From positions 37,720 to 101,719 of the forward strand of contig JAGCPB010000039.1 in assembly GCA_017642425.1 (NCBI GenBank): DNA of 64,000 nt. The letters run 5' to 3'. Below the pieces are notes generated by a model. It did not search any database, was not told the origin of the DNA, and saw nothing but the letters and a program-made list of their open reading frames with translations. The position numbers were made by a program, and so were the translations under genes. Each line of letters opens with the position of its first letter. The first letter of the stretch is position 1. Source of the stretch: Bacteroidaceae bacterium (GTDB lineage: Bacteria > Bacteroidota > Bacteroidia > Bacteroidales > Bacteroidaceae). This document shows positions 1-7,217 of the stretch, in pieces.

Positions 1-242
1 CCGGAGAGCATGGTGTATCTCTCCTCAACGGTCTCCACAATCCGGGAACTCCCGGTCCAATGGTTGTCACCTATCCTGATGGTCTGCACCACTTTACCGC
101 TATATCTTACAGTCATGAAACTGTCCGATACCGACACCCGGATATTCTTATCGGGCGAACTGATATGGGCAATCCTGGTGTAACAACTCTCCAAAAGCAA
201 TGCTCCAAGCAACGCAAAGAATGAAAACAATCTGATTCTCAT
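1..242 (-). CDS. Partial lipoprotein, possibly the N-terminus of a GH97 glycoside hydrolase
   Basis: Only the first 80 codons are inside the window; the gene continues past position 1. The reading frame opens with an ATG at 240-242 and encodes a signal peptide (MRIRLFSFFALLGALLL) ending in ESC, a plausible lipobox. After the cysteine comes HISSPDKNIRVSVSDSFMT, then VRYSGKVVQTIRIG and VEERYTMLSG. The order 'SPD...V.V', 'Y.GK.V' and 'E.Y' followed by a glycine resembles the N-terminal beta-sandwich of GH97 enzymes (SusB type), but the stretch is short and the catalytic domain is out of view. It lies 53 bp downstream of the membrane protein gene on the same strand and may share its transcript. 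GH97 is an inference from motif resemblance; only the secreted nature is clear. Confidence 0.5.
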   Translation of the reverse strand, partial: MRIRLFSFFALLGALLLESCYTRIAHISSPDKNIRVSVSDSFMTVRYSGKVVQTIRIGDNHWTGSSRIVETVEERYTMLS

Positions 243-295
243 AACTGTACTATTGTATACTGAGTGATAAAGTTAGGCATCTTTGCTCATATTTC

Positions 296-1240
296 TCACT
301 TCTTGGCGACTCTATATATTATCAAGACTGCTATGATTACCAGGAACATGCTGGTGAAATTGGTTGTATCGCCCTCTTTGATATAATCGTATATGAATCT
401 GCCGGCAAACAGTAGTATGCTTATTGCAAAGCATACTATGGAAAATGTCCTGATCGTATGTGTCTTGAACCTGAGTTGATCTATAAACAAAGGAACCAAT
501 CCTATTAATCCGCACAATATCATCACCGGAGATAATACCGTCCACCAGTCAATACTCTTAAAGTTCAGGTCAGTATTCAGTTTGAAGAATGCAATGACAT
601 TCAGTACAAAGAAAGCCGTAAGTGCCAGTATGCAGAGGGCAAACATGCCAAGCCTTGCTATATTGCCGATGCGCCAATAAAGTGTAGGCTTGTTGTCAAT
701 CTTTCCCTGCAGTCCATCCCTGTAGGCTCTCAAAAAACTCTGATAATATTGGGGTACAAACAGCAGTGCATCCATTACAGTATAGATAACACCAAGAGTC
801 AGACTTACAAACACGTAAGCATAGACTGTCCAGAACAACATCATTGCTGCCATTATTATCAGGTACGTCCTTCTATACTTTCTCTCCTTAGTGAGCAGTG
901 TATTCAGGTCAAGTTCCACAATACTCTTCCTGCTTACCTTGCGCAGAAGGAATAAAGAAACTATCAGAAATACAAGGCCCGATATACCCGCAGTCCACAA
1001 AGCCGGAACCGACAGTCCTCCGTTAAAATGAAAGAACAAAGTCAGGAGCGGGAATCCCACAACACATCCTATTATCAGCATCTGTTTCAGTTCCGTCTCA
1101 AGCAGGCCCACCTTCTCCATAGTGGCAGCACGTATCTGCTCAGGGGTTACAATCTCCTGACTGTCCAGTTTCTCATCCATCAGTCTGAGAGTATCCTTGA
1201 ACTCTTCAAGCTCTTCAATCTTAATATTTTCACTTGTCAT
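296..1240 (-). CDS. Polytopic membrane protein encoded with an ECF sigma factor
   Basis: A 314-residue protein with a charged, soluble first 50 residues (KIEELEEFKDTLRLMDEKLD) followed by about seven hydrophobic segments, for example MLIIGCVVGFPLLTLFF and FTSMFLVIIAVLIIYRV at the C-terminus. No enzymatic motif was recognised. It starts 12 bp after the stop of the ECF sigma gene, so the two are almost certainly cotranscribed. Genes in this position often encode the cognate anti-sigma factor or a membrane component controlled by it, but the many membrane spans are unlike the usual single-span FecR or RseA-like anti-sigma factors. The function is therefore open: membrane-bound regulator of the sigma factor, or its target. 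Confidence 0.8.
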   Translation of the reverse strand: MTSENIKIEELEEFKDTLRLMDEKLDSQEIVTPEQIRAATMEKVGLLETELKQMLIIGCVVGFPLLTLFFHFNGGLSVPALWTAGISGLVFLIVSLFLLRKVSRKSIVELDLNTLLTKERKYRRTYLIIMAAMMLFWTVYAYVFVSLTLGVIYTVMDALLFVPQYYQSFLRAYRDGLQGKIDNKPTLYWRIGNIARLGMFALCILALTAFFVLNVIAFFKLNTDLNFKSIDWWTVLSPVMILCGLIGLVPLFIDQLRFKTHTIRTFSIVCFAISILLFAGRFIYDYIKEGDTTNFTSMFLVIIAVLIIYRVAKK

Positions 1241-1252
1241 AGCACAAACATT

Positions 1253-1735
1253 TTAATTGTTAGACATTGATTTGAGCTGCTCCTTGATGCGGAACAGACG
1301 ACTCGTAACAGCCTGGGTGCTTATACCCACTATGGCTGCAATCTCATCATAACTCATGCTTTCAAGCCACAAAAGAATGATTGCCCGGTCAAAAACCTCC
1401 AGCTTGTTGATCCTGTCATACAGCATCTTAACCTGTCGGCCCACCTGGTCTTGTTCACCGAACAAATCCCTGTCGATGGCAAGCGGAACGGTTGGTACAT
1501 TCCGGCTGTTCCTTTTCTGAATGGAGCAGCAGGTGTTAAGACTGATTCGCCAGATCCATGTCTTAAGGCTGCTCTCGTTACGGAACTCAGGAAATCCTTT
1601 CCATAGATTAACCAACACCTCTTGGAAAAGGTCATCGACAACTGTCGGATTGTCAGAGAAGAAATAGCACACCGAATATATTGTCTTGCGGTGCTCTCTG
1701 ACCATTTTTGTGAATTGTAATTCTAAGTCTTTCAT
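1253..1735 (-). CDS. ECF-type RNA polymerase sigma-70 factor
   Basis: The protein is 160 residues from the ATG at 1733-1735. Region 2 is visible as HRKTIYSVCYFFSDNP...DDLFQEVLVNLW...FRNESSLKTWIWRISLN, and region 4 as SYDEIAAIVGISTQAVTSRLFRIKEQLKS, the helix-turn-helix that reads the -35 element. The same frame extends upstream to a TTG at 1769-1771, which would add 12 residues; the ATG fits the usual family start (MK..E....V..H...IY). A consensus promoter lies upstream (-33 at 1820-1823, -7 at 1791-1798). The downstream membrane protein gene is 12 bp away. The sigma factor itself is confidently identified; its stimulus and regulon are unknown. Confidence 0.9.
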   Translation of the reverse strand: MKDLELQFTKMVREHRKTIYSVCYFFSDNPTVVDDLFQEVLVNLWKGFPEFRNESSLKTWIWRISLNTCCSIQKRNSRNVPTVPLAIDRDLFGEQDQVGRQVKMLYDRINKLEVFDRAIILLWLESMSYDEIAAIVGISTQAVTSRLFRIKEQLKSMSNN

Positions 1736-1790
1736 CTGCGTTTTGAAAACATCGTTTGTACATTTAGACAACGGTTTTCCGGATTCCTTT

Positions 1791-1823
1791 CAAAATTATT
1801 CCATTTTTTTGAATCGAAGCAAA
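1791..1823 (-). promoter_or_regulatory. Bacteroidetes-type promoter of the ECF sigma gene
   Basis: Read on the minus strand, TTTG (1820-1823) is followed after 21 bp by TAATTTTG (1791-1798), matching the Bacteroidetes -33 TTTG / -7 TAnnTTTG consensus. It would start transcription around 1785, giving a leader of about 50 nt before the ATG at 1735. Confidence 0.6.
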
Positions 1824-1863
1824 GTGATCGTTTCAGAATGCGTCATTTTTGTCGCTTACTATC

Positions 1864-1871
1864 TATATTTG
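1864..1871 (+). promoter_or_regulatory. -7 box of the zinc-finger protein gene
   Basis: TATATTTG matches TAnnTTTG exactly and lies 19 bp before the ATG at 1891. No well-spaced -33 TTTG was found; a TTTG at 1848-1851 is only 12 bp upstream. This box also argues for translation starting at 1891 and not at the upstream ATG 1849, which would precede the transcription start. Confidence 0.5.
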
Positions 1872-1890
1872 TCACCACAAGCAAAACACT

Positions 1891-2898
1891 ATGGCAATAT
1901 ACAAATGCAAAACTCACGACCACTTTCCGGCGATGGTAGAAAGACAGAACTGGAAAGGGATCCTGAACGCCCTGGGCGAGCTGTTCGGTAATGCTCATGG
2001 AGTGGGCAATGACGCCGTAATCACTCAAACCAGGGAGTATGATGCCATAAGAATTGAGGCCGAATTCCACAGTACCGAAATAAAGTATGATGATCATAAG
2101 GAGCATGGCCAAAGACAACTGGCCACAAACAACTACCTCTCCATCAGCGATATACCCGATGATGAAAAGATCCTATACAGACAAATCATACTTGGGGGAA
2201 CGCTTATGGCCCACACCTGCAGCCAGTGCATGGGCTGGGGCGATGTCCAATGTCCCATGTGCGGCGGCCGAGGCCGCAGGATGCATGACGGGCATTTCCA
2301 GAATTGCGTCAAGTGCCATGGCAGGGGCAAGGTGTCATGCCCAAACTGCGGAGGCACCGGTAAGTACCAGACTTTCAAGACTCTGACCCTGAGTGACAGG
2401 ACTGGCACCTATTCATACTGTCCCGTTCAGGCATTCGACGTAATGATCCGTAAACAGGATATCCCGACCGATGTCCTGTACGACGGCATCTGCCTAAAGA
2501 TGAATCCGGCCAAAGAAATCATACACAATGAGATTGAAACATTGTACTCCAGAATATCTGAAAGGTCGGGACCGGAAGTAAAGAATGCTTTTCAGGAAGA
2601 GTTTGAGCAGGAGTATAACGACATTAAAGAGAGAGCAAACAGTAATCTTGACGATATTACAGTCAAAGCCCAATGCTCACCTATAATAGAGATAGACTAC
2701 CAATACCGCAACAAGGAGTACTCGCTCTTTATCTCAAACAGAGACAAAAAGGTGTATTGTTACGCCCGGTTCCCAGGCCGCCTGTTACAGAGAATCCGCG
2801 ACCTGTTCACTTCCAGTAAGAAAGACTACAGCCAACCGCGAGGCTCCAAGGACGACCGGAAACTGGACCGCTCCTACGGAAGCAAGTATCAGAAATAA
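1891..2898 (+). CDS. Protein with DnaJ-type cysteine-rich zinc-finger domain
   Basis: A 335-residue protein counted from the ATG at 1891. Residues about 110-157 hold four CXXC pairs in the DnaJ arrangement: CSQCMGWG, CPMCGGRG, CVKCHGRG and CPNCGGTG, which should bind two zinc ions. There is no J-domain (no HPD motif) and no glycine/phenylalanine linker, so it is not a full DnaJ co-chaperone. The first 100 residues, beginning MAIYKCKTHDHFPAMVERQNW, and the charged C-terminal half, ending in a K/R/D-rich tail, match nothing I recognise. It stands alone, diverging from the sigma gene and converging on the ATPase gene. The fold of the cysteine-rich segment is clear; the role is unknown. Confidence 0.8.
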   Translation: MAIYKCKTHDHFPAMVERQNWKGILNALGELFGNAHGVGNDAVITQTREYDAIRIEAEFHSTEIKYDDHKEHGQRQLATNNYLSISDIPDDEKILYRQIILGGTLMAHTCSQCMGWGDVQCPMCGGRGRRMHDGHFQNCVKCHGRGKVSCPNCGGTGKYQTFKTLTLSDRTGTYSYCPVQAFDVMIRKQDIPTDVLYDGICLKMNPAKEIIHNEIETLYSRISERSGPEVKNAFQEEFEQEYNDIKERANSNLDDITVKAQCSPIIEIDYQYRNKEYSLFISNRDKKVYCYARFPGRLLQRIRDLFTSSKKDYSQPRGSKDDRKLDRSYGSKYQK

Positions 2899-2930
2899 AA
2901 AGGAGGCTTAAGCCTCATTCCGACAGAAAA

Positions 2931-2957
2931 GAGGGTGACTAAAAAGTAGTCATCCTC
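2931..2957. terminator. Stem-loop between convergent genes
   Basis: GAGGGTGACTA (2931-2941) pairs with TAGTCATCCTC (2947-2957), with one G-U pair and a 5-nt AAAAG loop. A shorter palindrome, GAGGCTTAAGCCTC, sits at 2903-2916. Located between the converging zinc-finger and ATPase genes, it could terminate both. There is no clear T-run. Confidence 0.45.
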
Positions 2958-3036
2958 AATAGTTAAACAACAATAGGGGATTTAAATACCTGTTGTCCAC
3001 AGATGACAGAGTATTCTTTATTATACTCTATCACCT

Positions 3037-4239
3037 TTAGTACAAGAAACCAAATAGCCAGAGCGGAATCCTGTTACCACGTCCAAACTCTACCTCGTCA
3101 ATAGCCAGGAAACTGTTTTCAATATCCTTAATCTGGTCAAATGTTTTCCTGGGGCCTCCTACTTCAAACAGGTACTTATCATTTACCAGGAAATCACCCT
3201 TACCGGGATAATTGATTTTGCACACCCTGCTCAGCTGGTTATAGAAGAATGTTTCACGTATGGTTCCTATCTCCGGGCCATCAGACAAAGCGTACATCAG
3301 GTTGGGATTGTCCAGGAACAGTTTATCGGGCGATGACATTTTCTTTACCGCTTTGACTTGAGTTTTGAGCTGGCCTATCAGAGCGGCATTTTCAAGTAGG
3401 TCCATCAATTTGAGTCCCTGTTCACGACTGGTTTCCAGTTGAGAATAGATATCCTCCATATTTGGGATAAATGGAACTTGAGCTGCAATGATATACAAGA
3501 GCTTCTTGAGTTTTTGAACTGTAGCATATTCCACCTCTGTTACTGCAGGGATATCCTGCTCGATGACCTGTTTGCAGACTTCGGCCAGGCGATCATTGAA
3601 TCCTTCTATATCTTCTTTATAAAAAGGATAATAACCATGCTTAAGGTAGTCTTTGAAATAGTCCAGCACGTGAACGTGTTTTGTTATCTCAGTTGCTATC
3701 TCTATGTGTTTAGAAAGGATATCTTCAAGACTCACTTTATCCCAGAAGAGCACCCCTTCAAATGCCAGGTACTCACGGAACGACATTCCGTTTACAGTAT
3801 TCATTGATGTTCTGCGGGAGAGATCCACGTTACCCTCACCTATCTGAAGCATGGAACTGCCAGTGAATACGACATTCATTGTTGGATAATTGTCATAGAT
3901 ATTCTTTATACCCCACTGCCAGTTCTTATACTTATGTACTTCATCCAAAAACAGATGTGTACCCCCATGAGTATAGTGATACTCTACCAGGTCATCCAGG
4001 CTGTTACCATTGAACCAAATATGGTCTAATGACGCATACAGTATTTTACTGTCATCAGGAAAAGTCTCACGTATATGTTGTTTTAAGAGCGTTGATTTTC
4101 CAACGCCCTTTGGGCCCTTTATGCCGATAATTCTGGGTGCCCAATTTATACGATCATATACTTCACGTTTGAAATCAAGGCTCACCTGTGACACCAGTCT
4201 GTGTGAGTTTCTATACAGCACGTCGGGATTCAGTTCCAT
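3037..4239 (-). CDS. AAA_14/DUF4143-type ATPase
   Basis: A 400-residue P-loop ATPase. Walker A is GPKGVGKST (residues 42-50), Walker B is THLFLDEVHK (about 94-103), and a sensor-like VVFTGSSML follows. The C-terminal part (MEDIYSQLETSREQGLKLMDLLENAALI, then the PDKLFLDNPNLMYAL and FLVNDKYLFEVGG stretches) matches the DUF4143 domain, which looks like a degenerate DNA-binding helix-turn-helix plus restriction-nuclease-like fold. The biological role of this widespread family is not settled. It is a single-gene unit with its own promoter, overlapped by CAATATTG palindromes at 4276-4324. Codon use and length are ordinary for the family. Confidence 0.9.
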   Translation of the reverse strand: MELNPDVLYRNSHRLVSQVSLDFKREVYDRINWAPRIIGIKGPKGVGKSTLLKQHIRETFPDDSKILYASLDHIWFNGNSLDDLVEYHYTHGGTHLFLDEVHKYKNWQWGIKNIYDNYPTMNVVFTGSSMLQIGEGNVDLSRRTSMNTVNGMSFREYLAFEGVLFWDKVSLEDILSKHIEIATEITKHVHVLDYFKDYLKHGYYPFYKEDIEGFNDRLAEVCKQVIEQDIPAVTEVEYATVQKLKKLLYIIAAQVPFIPNMEDIYSQLETSREQGLKLMDLLENAALIGQLKTQVKAVKKMSSPDKLFLDNPNLMYALSDGPEIGTIRETFFYNQLSRVCKINYPGKGDFLVNDKYLFEVGGPRKTFDQIKDIENSFLAIDEVEFGRGNRIPLWLFGFLY

Positions 4240-4262
4240 ATTACAACTAGTTTATAACGCCA

Positions 4263-4270
4263 CAAATATA
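4263..4270 (-). promoter_or_regulatory. -7 box of the AAA ATPase gene
   Basis: On the minus strand TATATTTG matches TAnnTTTG and lies 23 bp before the start codon at 4239. The first CAATATTG palindrome (4276-4283) falls just upstream of it, between -7 and -33, where a bound repressor would block polymerase. Confidence 0.55.
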
Positions 4271-4275
4271 TAAAA

Positions 4276-4324
4276 CAATATTGGAATATGGAAAAATGCG
4301 ATTAAAAACAATATTGCAATATTG
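4276..4324. repeat. Three CAATATTG palindromes (candidate operator)
   Basis: CAATATTG occurs at 4276-4283, 4309-4316 and 4317-4324. The blocks AACAATATTGGAATATG and AACAATATTGCAATATTG start at 4275 and 4308, 33 bp apart, about three helical turns. They surround the ATPase promoter. The sequence is directly visible; the operator function is inferred. Confidence 0.5.
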
Positions 4325-4425
4325 AATTGTCCAATTCAAAAAAAATCAATTTAAAGCAGAACTTGAAAATGCAGAGGAAAGAAAAAGATAACCAATTAAT
4401 ATTTATCGATTATCTTATTTTCAGT

Positions 4426-4471
4426 CGACAGAAGGCGACAACAGATTCTGCTCTGTTGTCGCCTTCTGTCG
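4426..4471. repeat. 20-bp perfect inverted repeat abutting tRNA-Pro
   Basis: The arms at 4426-4445 and 4452-4471 are perfectly complementary over 20 bp, around a 6-nt TTCTGC loop. The right arm includes the last three bases of the tRNA-Pro gene. In the tRNA transcript it would fold directly after the acceptor stem. It may be the tRNA terminator, although no T-run follows, or an old attachment site. Confidence 0.7.
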
Positions 4472-4541
4472 GAATGAGGCGACTCGAACGCCCGACCCCT
4501 ACGTCCCGAACGTAGTGCGCTACCAACTGCGCTACATTCCG
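4469..4541 (-). tRNA. tRNA-Pro (anticodon CGG)
   Basis: A 73-nt cloverleaf. Acceptor arms CGGAATG and CATTCCG pair over seven bases with discriminator A. The D arm contains GCGCAGTTGGTAGCGC. The anticodon stem CTACG/CGTAG encloses loop TTCGGGA, giving CGG, which reads proline CCG codons. The T arm contains GTTCGAGTC. CCA is not encoded. A -7 box, TACCTTTG, lies upstream at 4562-4569. Confidence 0.93.
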
Positions 4542-4561
4542 ATCCTTGCGTAATTGCGGTG

Positions 4562-4569
4562 CAAAGGTA
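4562..4569 (-). promoter_or_regulatory. -7 box of tRNA-Pro
   Basis: TACCTTTG on the minus strand, 20 bp upstream of the tRNA 5' end at 4541. It matches TAnnTTTG. No convincing -33 element was seen. Confidence 0.5.
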
Positions 4570-4610
4570 ATGGTTTTTTCTGTGATATGCACTTTTTTGC
4601 TCTCAAAAAC

Positions 4611-4640
4611 TTGCCGGACTTAAAAAAGTGCGTATCTTTG
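4611..4640 (+). promoter_or_regulatory. Promoter of tRNA-Phe
   Basis: TTG (4611-4613) is followed after 19 bp by TATCTTTG (4633-4640), the Bacteroidetes -33/-7 layout, 26 bp before the mature tRNA-Phe. Confidence 0.65.
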
Positions 4641-4666
4641 CACCCGCATTTGAAACAAATGTTTCT

Positions 4667-4739
4667 GGTGTCATAGCTCAGTTGGTAGAGCAAAGGACTG
4701 AAAATCCTTGTGTCCCCGGTTCGATTCCTGGTGACACCA
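4667..4739 (+). tRNA. tRNA-Phe (anticodon GAA)
   Basis: A 73-nt cloverleaf. Acceptor GGTGTCA pairs with TGACACC, discriminator A. The anticodon stem AAGGA/TCCTT encloses CTGAAAA, anticodon GAA. The T arm contains GGTTCGATTCC. CCA is not encoded. A terminator hairpin starts two bases after the gene. Confidence 0.95.
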
Positions 4740-4740
4740 C

Positions 4741-4776
4741 AAAATAAAAGAGACGCAACAGCGCCTCTTTTATTTT
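4741..4776 (+). terminator. Terminator of tRNA-Phe
   Basis: AAAATAAAAGAG pairs with CTCTTTTATTTT around a core with a short CGC/GCG inner stem. The 3' arm supplies the U-rich tract. It is placed directly after the tRNA. Confidence 0.8.
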
Positions 4777-4869
4777 ATGATGTCTTTGTGAGACATATTT
4801 TTATTTCGCTAACGCGAAAGCGCTTCGCTTACGGCCACAGGCCGATCTCGTCACACTCGATATTTTTAC

Positions 4870-4920
4870 TAACTTTGTACAAAAGGGGTCAGACCCCTTT
4901 TGTATCATTTTGTATCTTTG
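4870..4920 (+). promoter_or_regulatory. Two -7 boxes and a palindrome upstream of the HAD phosphatase
   Basis: TAACTTTG (4870-4877) and TATCTTTG (4913-4920) both match TAnnTTTG. Between them, 4878-4904 is a near-perfect palindrome with 13-bp arms centred on GGGGTCAGACCCC. Transcripts from the first box would begin with this hairpin; those from the second would have a leader of only about 5 nt before the ATG at 4929. Confidence 0.45.
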
Positions 4921-4928
4921 CAGTTGAT

Positions 4929-5579
4929 ATGGAGAGACTGATCATTTTTGATTTGGACGGCACATTGCTGAATACAATCGCAGATTTGGGCACAGCCGCC
5001 GACTATACGCTGGCGGAACTTGGGCTACCGCAGCATACTCTGGATGAGTACCGCCTAATGGTGGGCAACGGAATGCGCAAGCTGATAATGCGTGCCCTAC
5101 CGCAGGAAAAGGCACAGGATGACGCTTTTGTAGACAACACACTGGCAGCCTTCCTGAAATACTATGCTGAACATATTGACATCTATACCAAGCCCTATCC
5201 AGACATACCGGAGTTTATTTCCACCCTTTCCAACGCCGGATTCAAACTTGCCGTAGCATCAAACAAGATACAGGTAGGGGCCGAAAAACTGATTGCAAAA
5301 TTCTTTCCCGGCATAGACTTTGTAGCGGTAATGGGCAACAGTCCGGAGTATCCTCTCAAACCCGATGCCGCCGTAGTGGAATACATAATGAATAAGGCAG
5401 GAACTGATCGCGACCACACCATCATGATCGGTGATTCAGGCACAGACATACAGACTGCCCGCAATGCCGGCATTCCGATCATCGCCGTAAGCTGGGGCTT
5501 CCGTCCCCGCCACGAACTCACCACCGCCGACTTTATTGCTGACGATGTACTTTCTCTAAAAAAGATTCTAAAGCTTTAG
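4929..5579 (+). CDS. HAD-superfamily phosphatase, phosphoglycolate phosphatase-like
   Basis: A 216-residue cytoplasmic hydrolase. The frame is open further upstream, but the protein starts at the ATG at 4929, where MERLIIFDLDGTLLNT supplies HAD motif I (DxDGT, both aspartates present). Motif II is LAVASNK (a serine after hydrophobic residues), motif III the lysine of YPLKPDAA, and motif IV is MIGDSGTDIQTARNAG. The helical cap domain between motifs I and II is the Gph/PGP type. Substrate specificity cannot be read from sequence; 2-phosphoglycolate or a similar phosphate ester is likely. Its 3' end overlaps the convergent GSCFA gene by 47 bp. Confidence 0.9.
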   Translation: MERLIIFDLDGTLLNTIADLGTAADYTLAELGLPQHTLDEYRLMVGNGMRKLIMRALPQEKAQDDAFVDNTLAAFLKYYAEHIDIYTKPYPDIPEFISTLSNAGFKLAVASNKIQVGAEKLIAKFFPGIDFVAVMGNSPEYPLKPDAAVVEYIMNKAGTDRDHTIMIGDSGTDIQTARNAGIPIIAVSWGFRPRHELTTADFIADDVLSLKKILKL

Positions 5580-6483
5580 TACGCTGAGCCTCAAATTGGG
5601 CGGCTTGCGGGGTGCCCTGTTTGAGAATTCGGTGCTGCATCATGCCGTGCACTTTCTCAGCTTCCACAAGAAGAGGGCGCTCACTGTCGGCAAGTGCAAA
5701 ATCCATAAACCGCTCAAAAATGTAATCGGCAGCCTGCTGTGTGGGATGCATCATGTCATCGGCGTAGAAGCGGTAGTCACGCAGCTCGTCCAGCATAATC
5801 TCATATGCCGGAAAATAATGTGCGTTGGGGTAACGGTCCACCAGCCGTTGTACACCCATAAGCAGAGTGGCCTTACTCAACTGATTGGCATGCAGGCCGT
5901 CGGCCAGATGACGCACAGGGCTTACAGTGAATATCCACTGACGCTCCGGTCGCGCCGCCACATACTGGCTCAATGCGTCATACACCTGGTCAGCGTCAAT
6001 CATTGTGCGCTCAAAACGGTCAGCCGGCAGTTTGTGGCAGTTGGATACCACCATACCGGATTCCTTATCGGTATAGATGAAAGCGGTTCCAAGCGTGACC
6101 ACCACCCAGCCCTCGCGGTAATAGAATTCTGAACTCCTGGCCAACTCGCTGTTGGCGTTATCCAGAAACTCCTTTGCTGTGGGACGGCTAAAACTACCAT
6201 GATGGTGGAACGAACAGAATCCTCCCGATGTCTCTATCACATCCTCGGGGATAAAGCTGCACTGCTCTGCATTTATTCCATAACCTTCAAGCAGGCCCAG
6301 ACAGTCAGATATGGAGCAGGGATTGAACAGAACACCAAACGGATTCACCAGCGCGTCAAAGTAACGGTCCACGCAGCGACGGCCCATTTCATCGGCAAAA
6401 CAGGAGCCTATGAACATGATGCTGTCCTTGTAGGTGAGCCGCCTTTCAAGCGGTTTTATCTCAACAGGTGTTGTCAGTTTCAT
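5533..6483 (-). CDS. GSCFA domain protein
   Basis: A 316-residue protein from the ATG at 6481-6483. The family motif is visible as FIGSCFADEMG near residue 25. Further blocks, NPFGVLFNP, TLGTAFIYTD and FTVSPVRHL, and a late YRFYADDMMHPTQQAADYI that carries a D..H pair, suggest an SGNH/GDSL-like hydrolase. Family function is not established; the active-site layout hints at an esterase or acyltransferase. It is the last gene of the hydrolase-galE-kinase-nucleotidyltransferase operon; its start overlaps the preceding stop by 4 bp (ATGA). Its 3' end overlaps the phosphatase gene tail to tail. Confidence 0.9.
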   Translation of the reverse strand: MKLTTPVEIKPLERRLTYKDSIMFIGSCFADEMGRRCVDRYFDALVNPFGVLFNPCSISDCLGLLEGYGINAEQCSFIPEDVIETSGGFCSFHHHGSFSRPTAKEFLDNANSELARSSEFYYREGWVVVTLGTAFIYTDKESGMVVSNCHKLPADRFERTMIDADQVYDALSQYVAARPERQWIFTVSPVRHLADGLHANQLSKATLLMGVQRLVDRYPNAHYFPAYEIMLDELRDYRFYADDMMHPTQQAADYIFERFMDFALADSERPLLVEAEKVHGMMQHRILKQGTPQAAQFEAQRTKALESFLEKVHRQQ

Positions 6484-7217
6484 TTTGTGATGCCCTTGTA
6501 TTCTGAGCAAACCTGATGGTAAGATTCCAGATTGCCTATATCATAGCGGCGGCCCGGCATCTCCATTGCAAAGACGGGAGTCTGGGTGCAAAGCCATGCT
6601 ATGTAACTGCCCGGAGCATCGGTTCCGCAACCGGCAGCTATACCTGCAGGAACCAGTCGGGCATCGGCTTTTGTGTAGAAGTAGAACGGAGGGCAGCACC
6701 AGTTTGACTTGGGCTGTGCAGGCTTTTCCTCCATGCCAAGTATTCGGTCATCGGGAGCCACCTCAACTATACCGCATTTGACCAGACGTTTCATGTCGGG
6801 CTCAAAGTAACGCATTATGCACGATGTCTTGTGCTCATGGGCGTAACGCACAAATTTCTGCAGGCTGAAATCCAGCACGTTGTCACCGGCTATAACCAGC
6901 ATGTCATCGTCCAGATGCAGACTCTCTATGGCAAACTGGATGTCACGGACCGCACCCAGACGGGTCTCGTTGGTGCTCGTTCCGTCATCGACAACGGTAA
7001 TCTTTACGCTCTTGCCCGATGCCCACTCATCAAAATGGTGTGCGAACTTATGGTTTGATATAACCACGTATTCATCAACCAATCCGGCCCCCTCAATATC
7101 ATCTATTAGCCAGTCCAGAATGGTTTTGTCACCAACCTTGAGCAACGGTTTTGGAAAATTCTCGGTAAGCGGGTACAACCTGGTTGCATAACCCGCAGCA
7201 AGTATCAGGCACTTCAT
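6480..7217 (-). CDS. Sugar-phosphate nucleotidyltransferase
   Basis: A 245-residue NTP_transferase-fold enzyme that makes NDP-sugars from a sugar 1-phosphate and NTP. The signature LAAGYATRLYPLTENFPKPLL occupies residues 5-25, carrying the nucleotide-binding loop and a conserved lysine; VIAGDNVLDF provides the metal-binding aspartate and GMEEKPAQPKS the sugar-phosphate loop. It is short for RmlA (about 290) and lacks the C-terminal beta-helix of GlmU types. It overlaps both neighbours by 4 bp, downstream of a GHMP kinase that should produce a sugar 1-phosphate and of galE. This suggests kinase and transferase act in sequence to make a UDP- or dTDP-sugar. Base specificity is not determinable here. 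Confidence 0.88.
   Translation of the reverse strand: MKCLILAAGYATRLYPLTENFPKPLLKVGDKTILDWLIDDIEGAGLVDEYVVISNHKFAHHFDEWASGKSVKITVVDDGTSTNETRLGAVRDIQFAIESLHLDDDMLVIAGDNVLDFSLQKFVRYAHEHKTSCIMRYFEPDMKRLVKCGIVEVAPDDRILGMEEKPAQPKSNWCCPPFYFYTKADARLVPAGIAAGCGTDAPGSYIAWLCTQTPVFAMEMPGRRYDIGNLESYHQVCSEYKGITK

Noticed and set aside
4327-4592. Short frames over tRNA-Pro (62 and 60 codons)
   Set aside because: They run through the inverted repeat and the tRNA gene itself; no coding signal.
4800-4860. CGCTAACGCG/GCGCTTCGC-rich stretch before the HAD phosphatase
   Set aside because: It has short overlapping palindromes (GCGAA/TTCGC, GGCC/GGCC) and resembles the CGCTTCGCTCG tract near 12942, but the two share too little to call a repeat family from this window.
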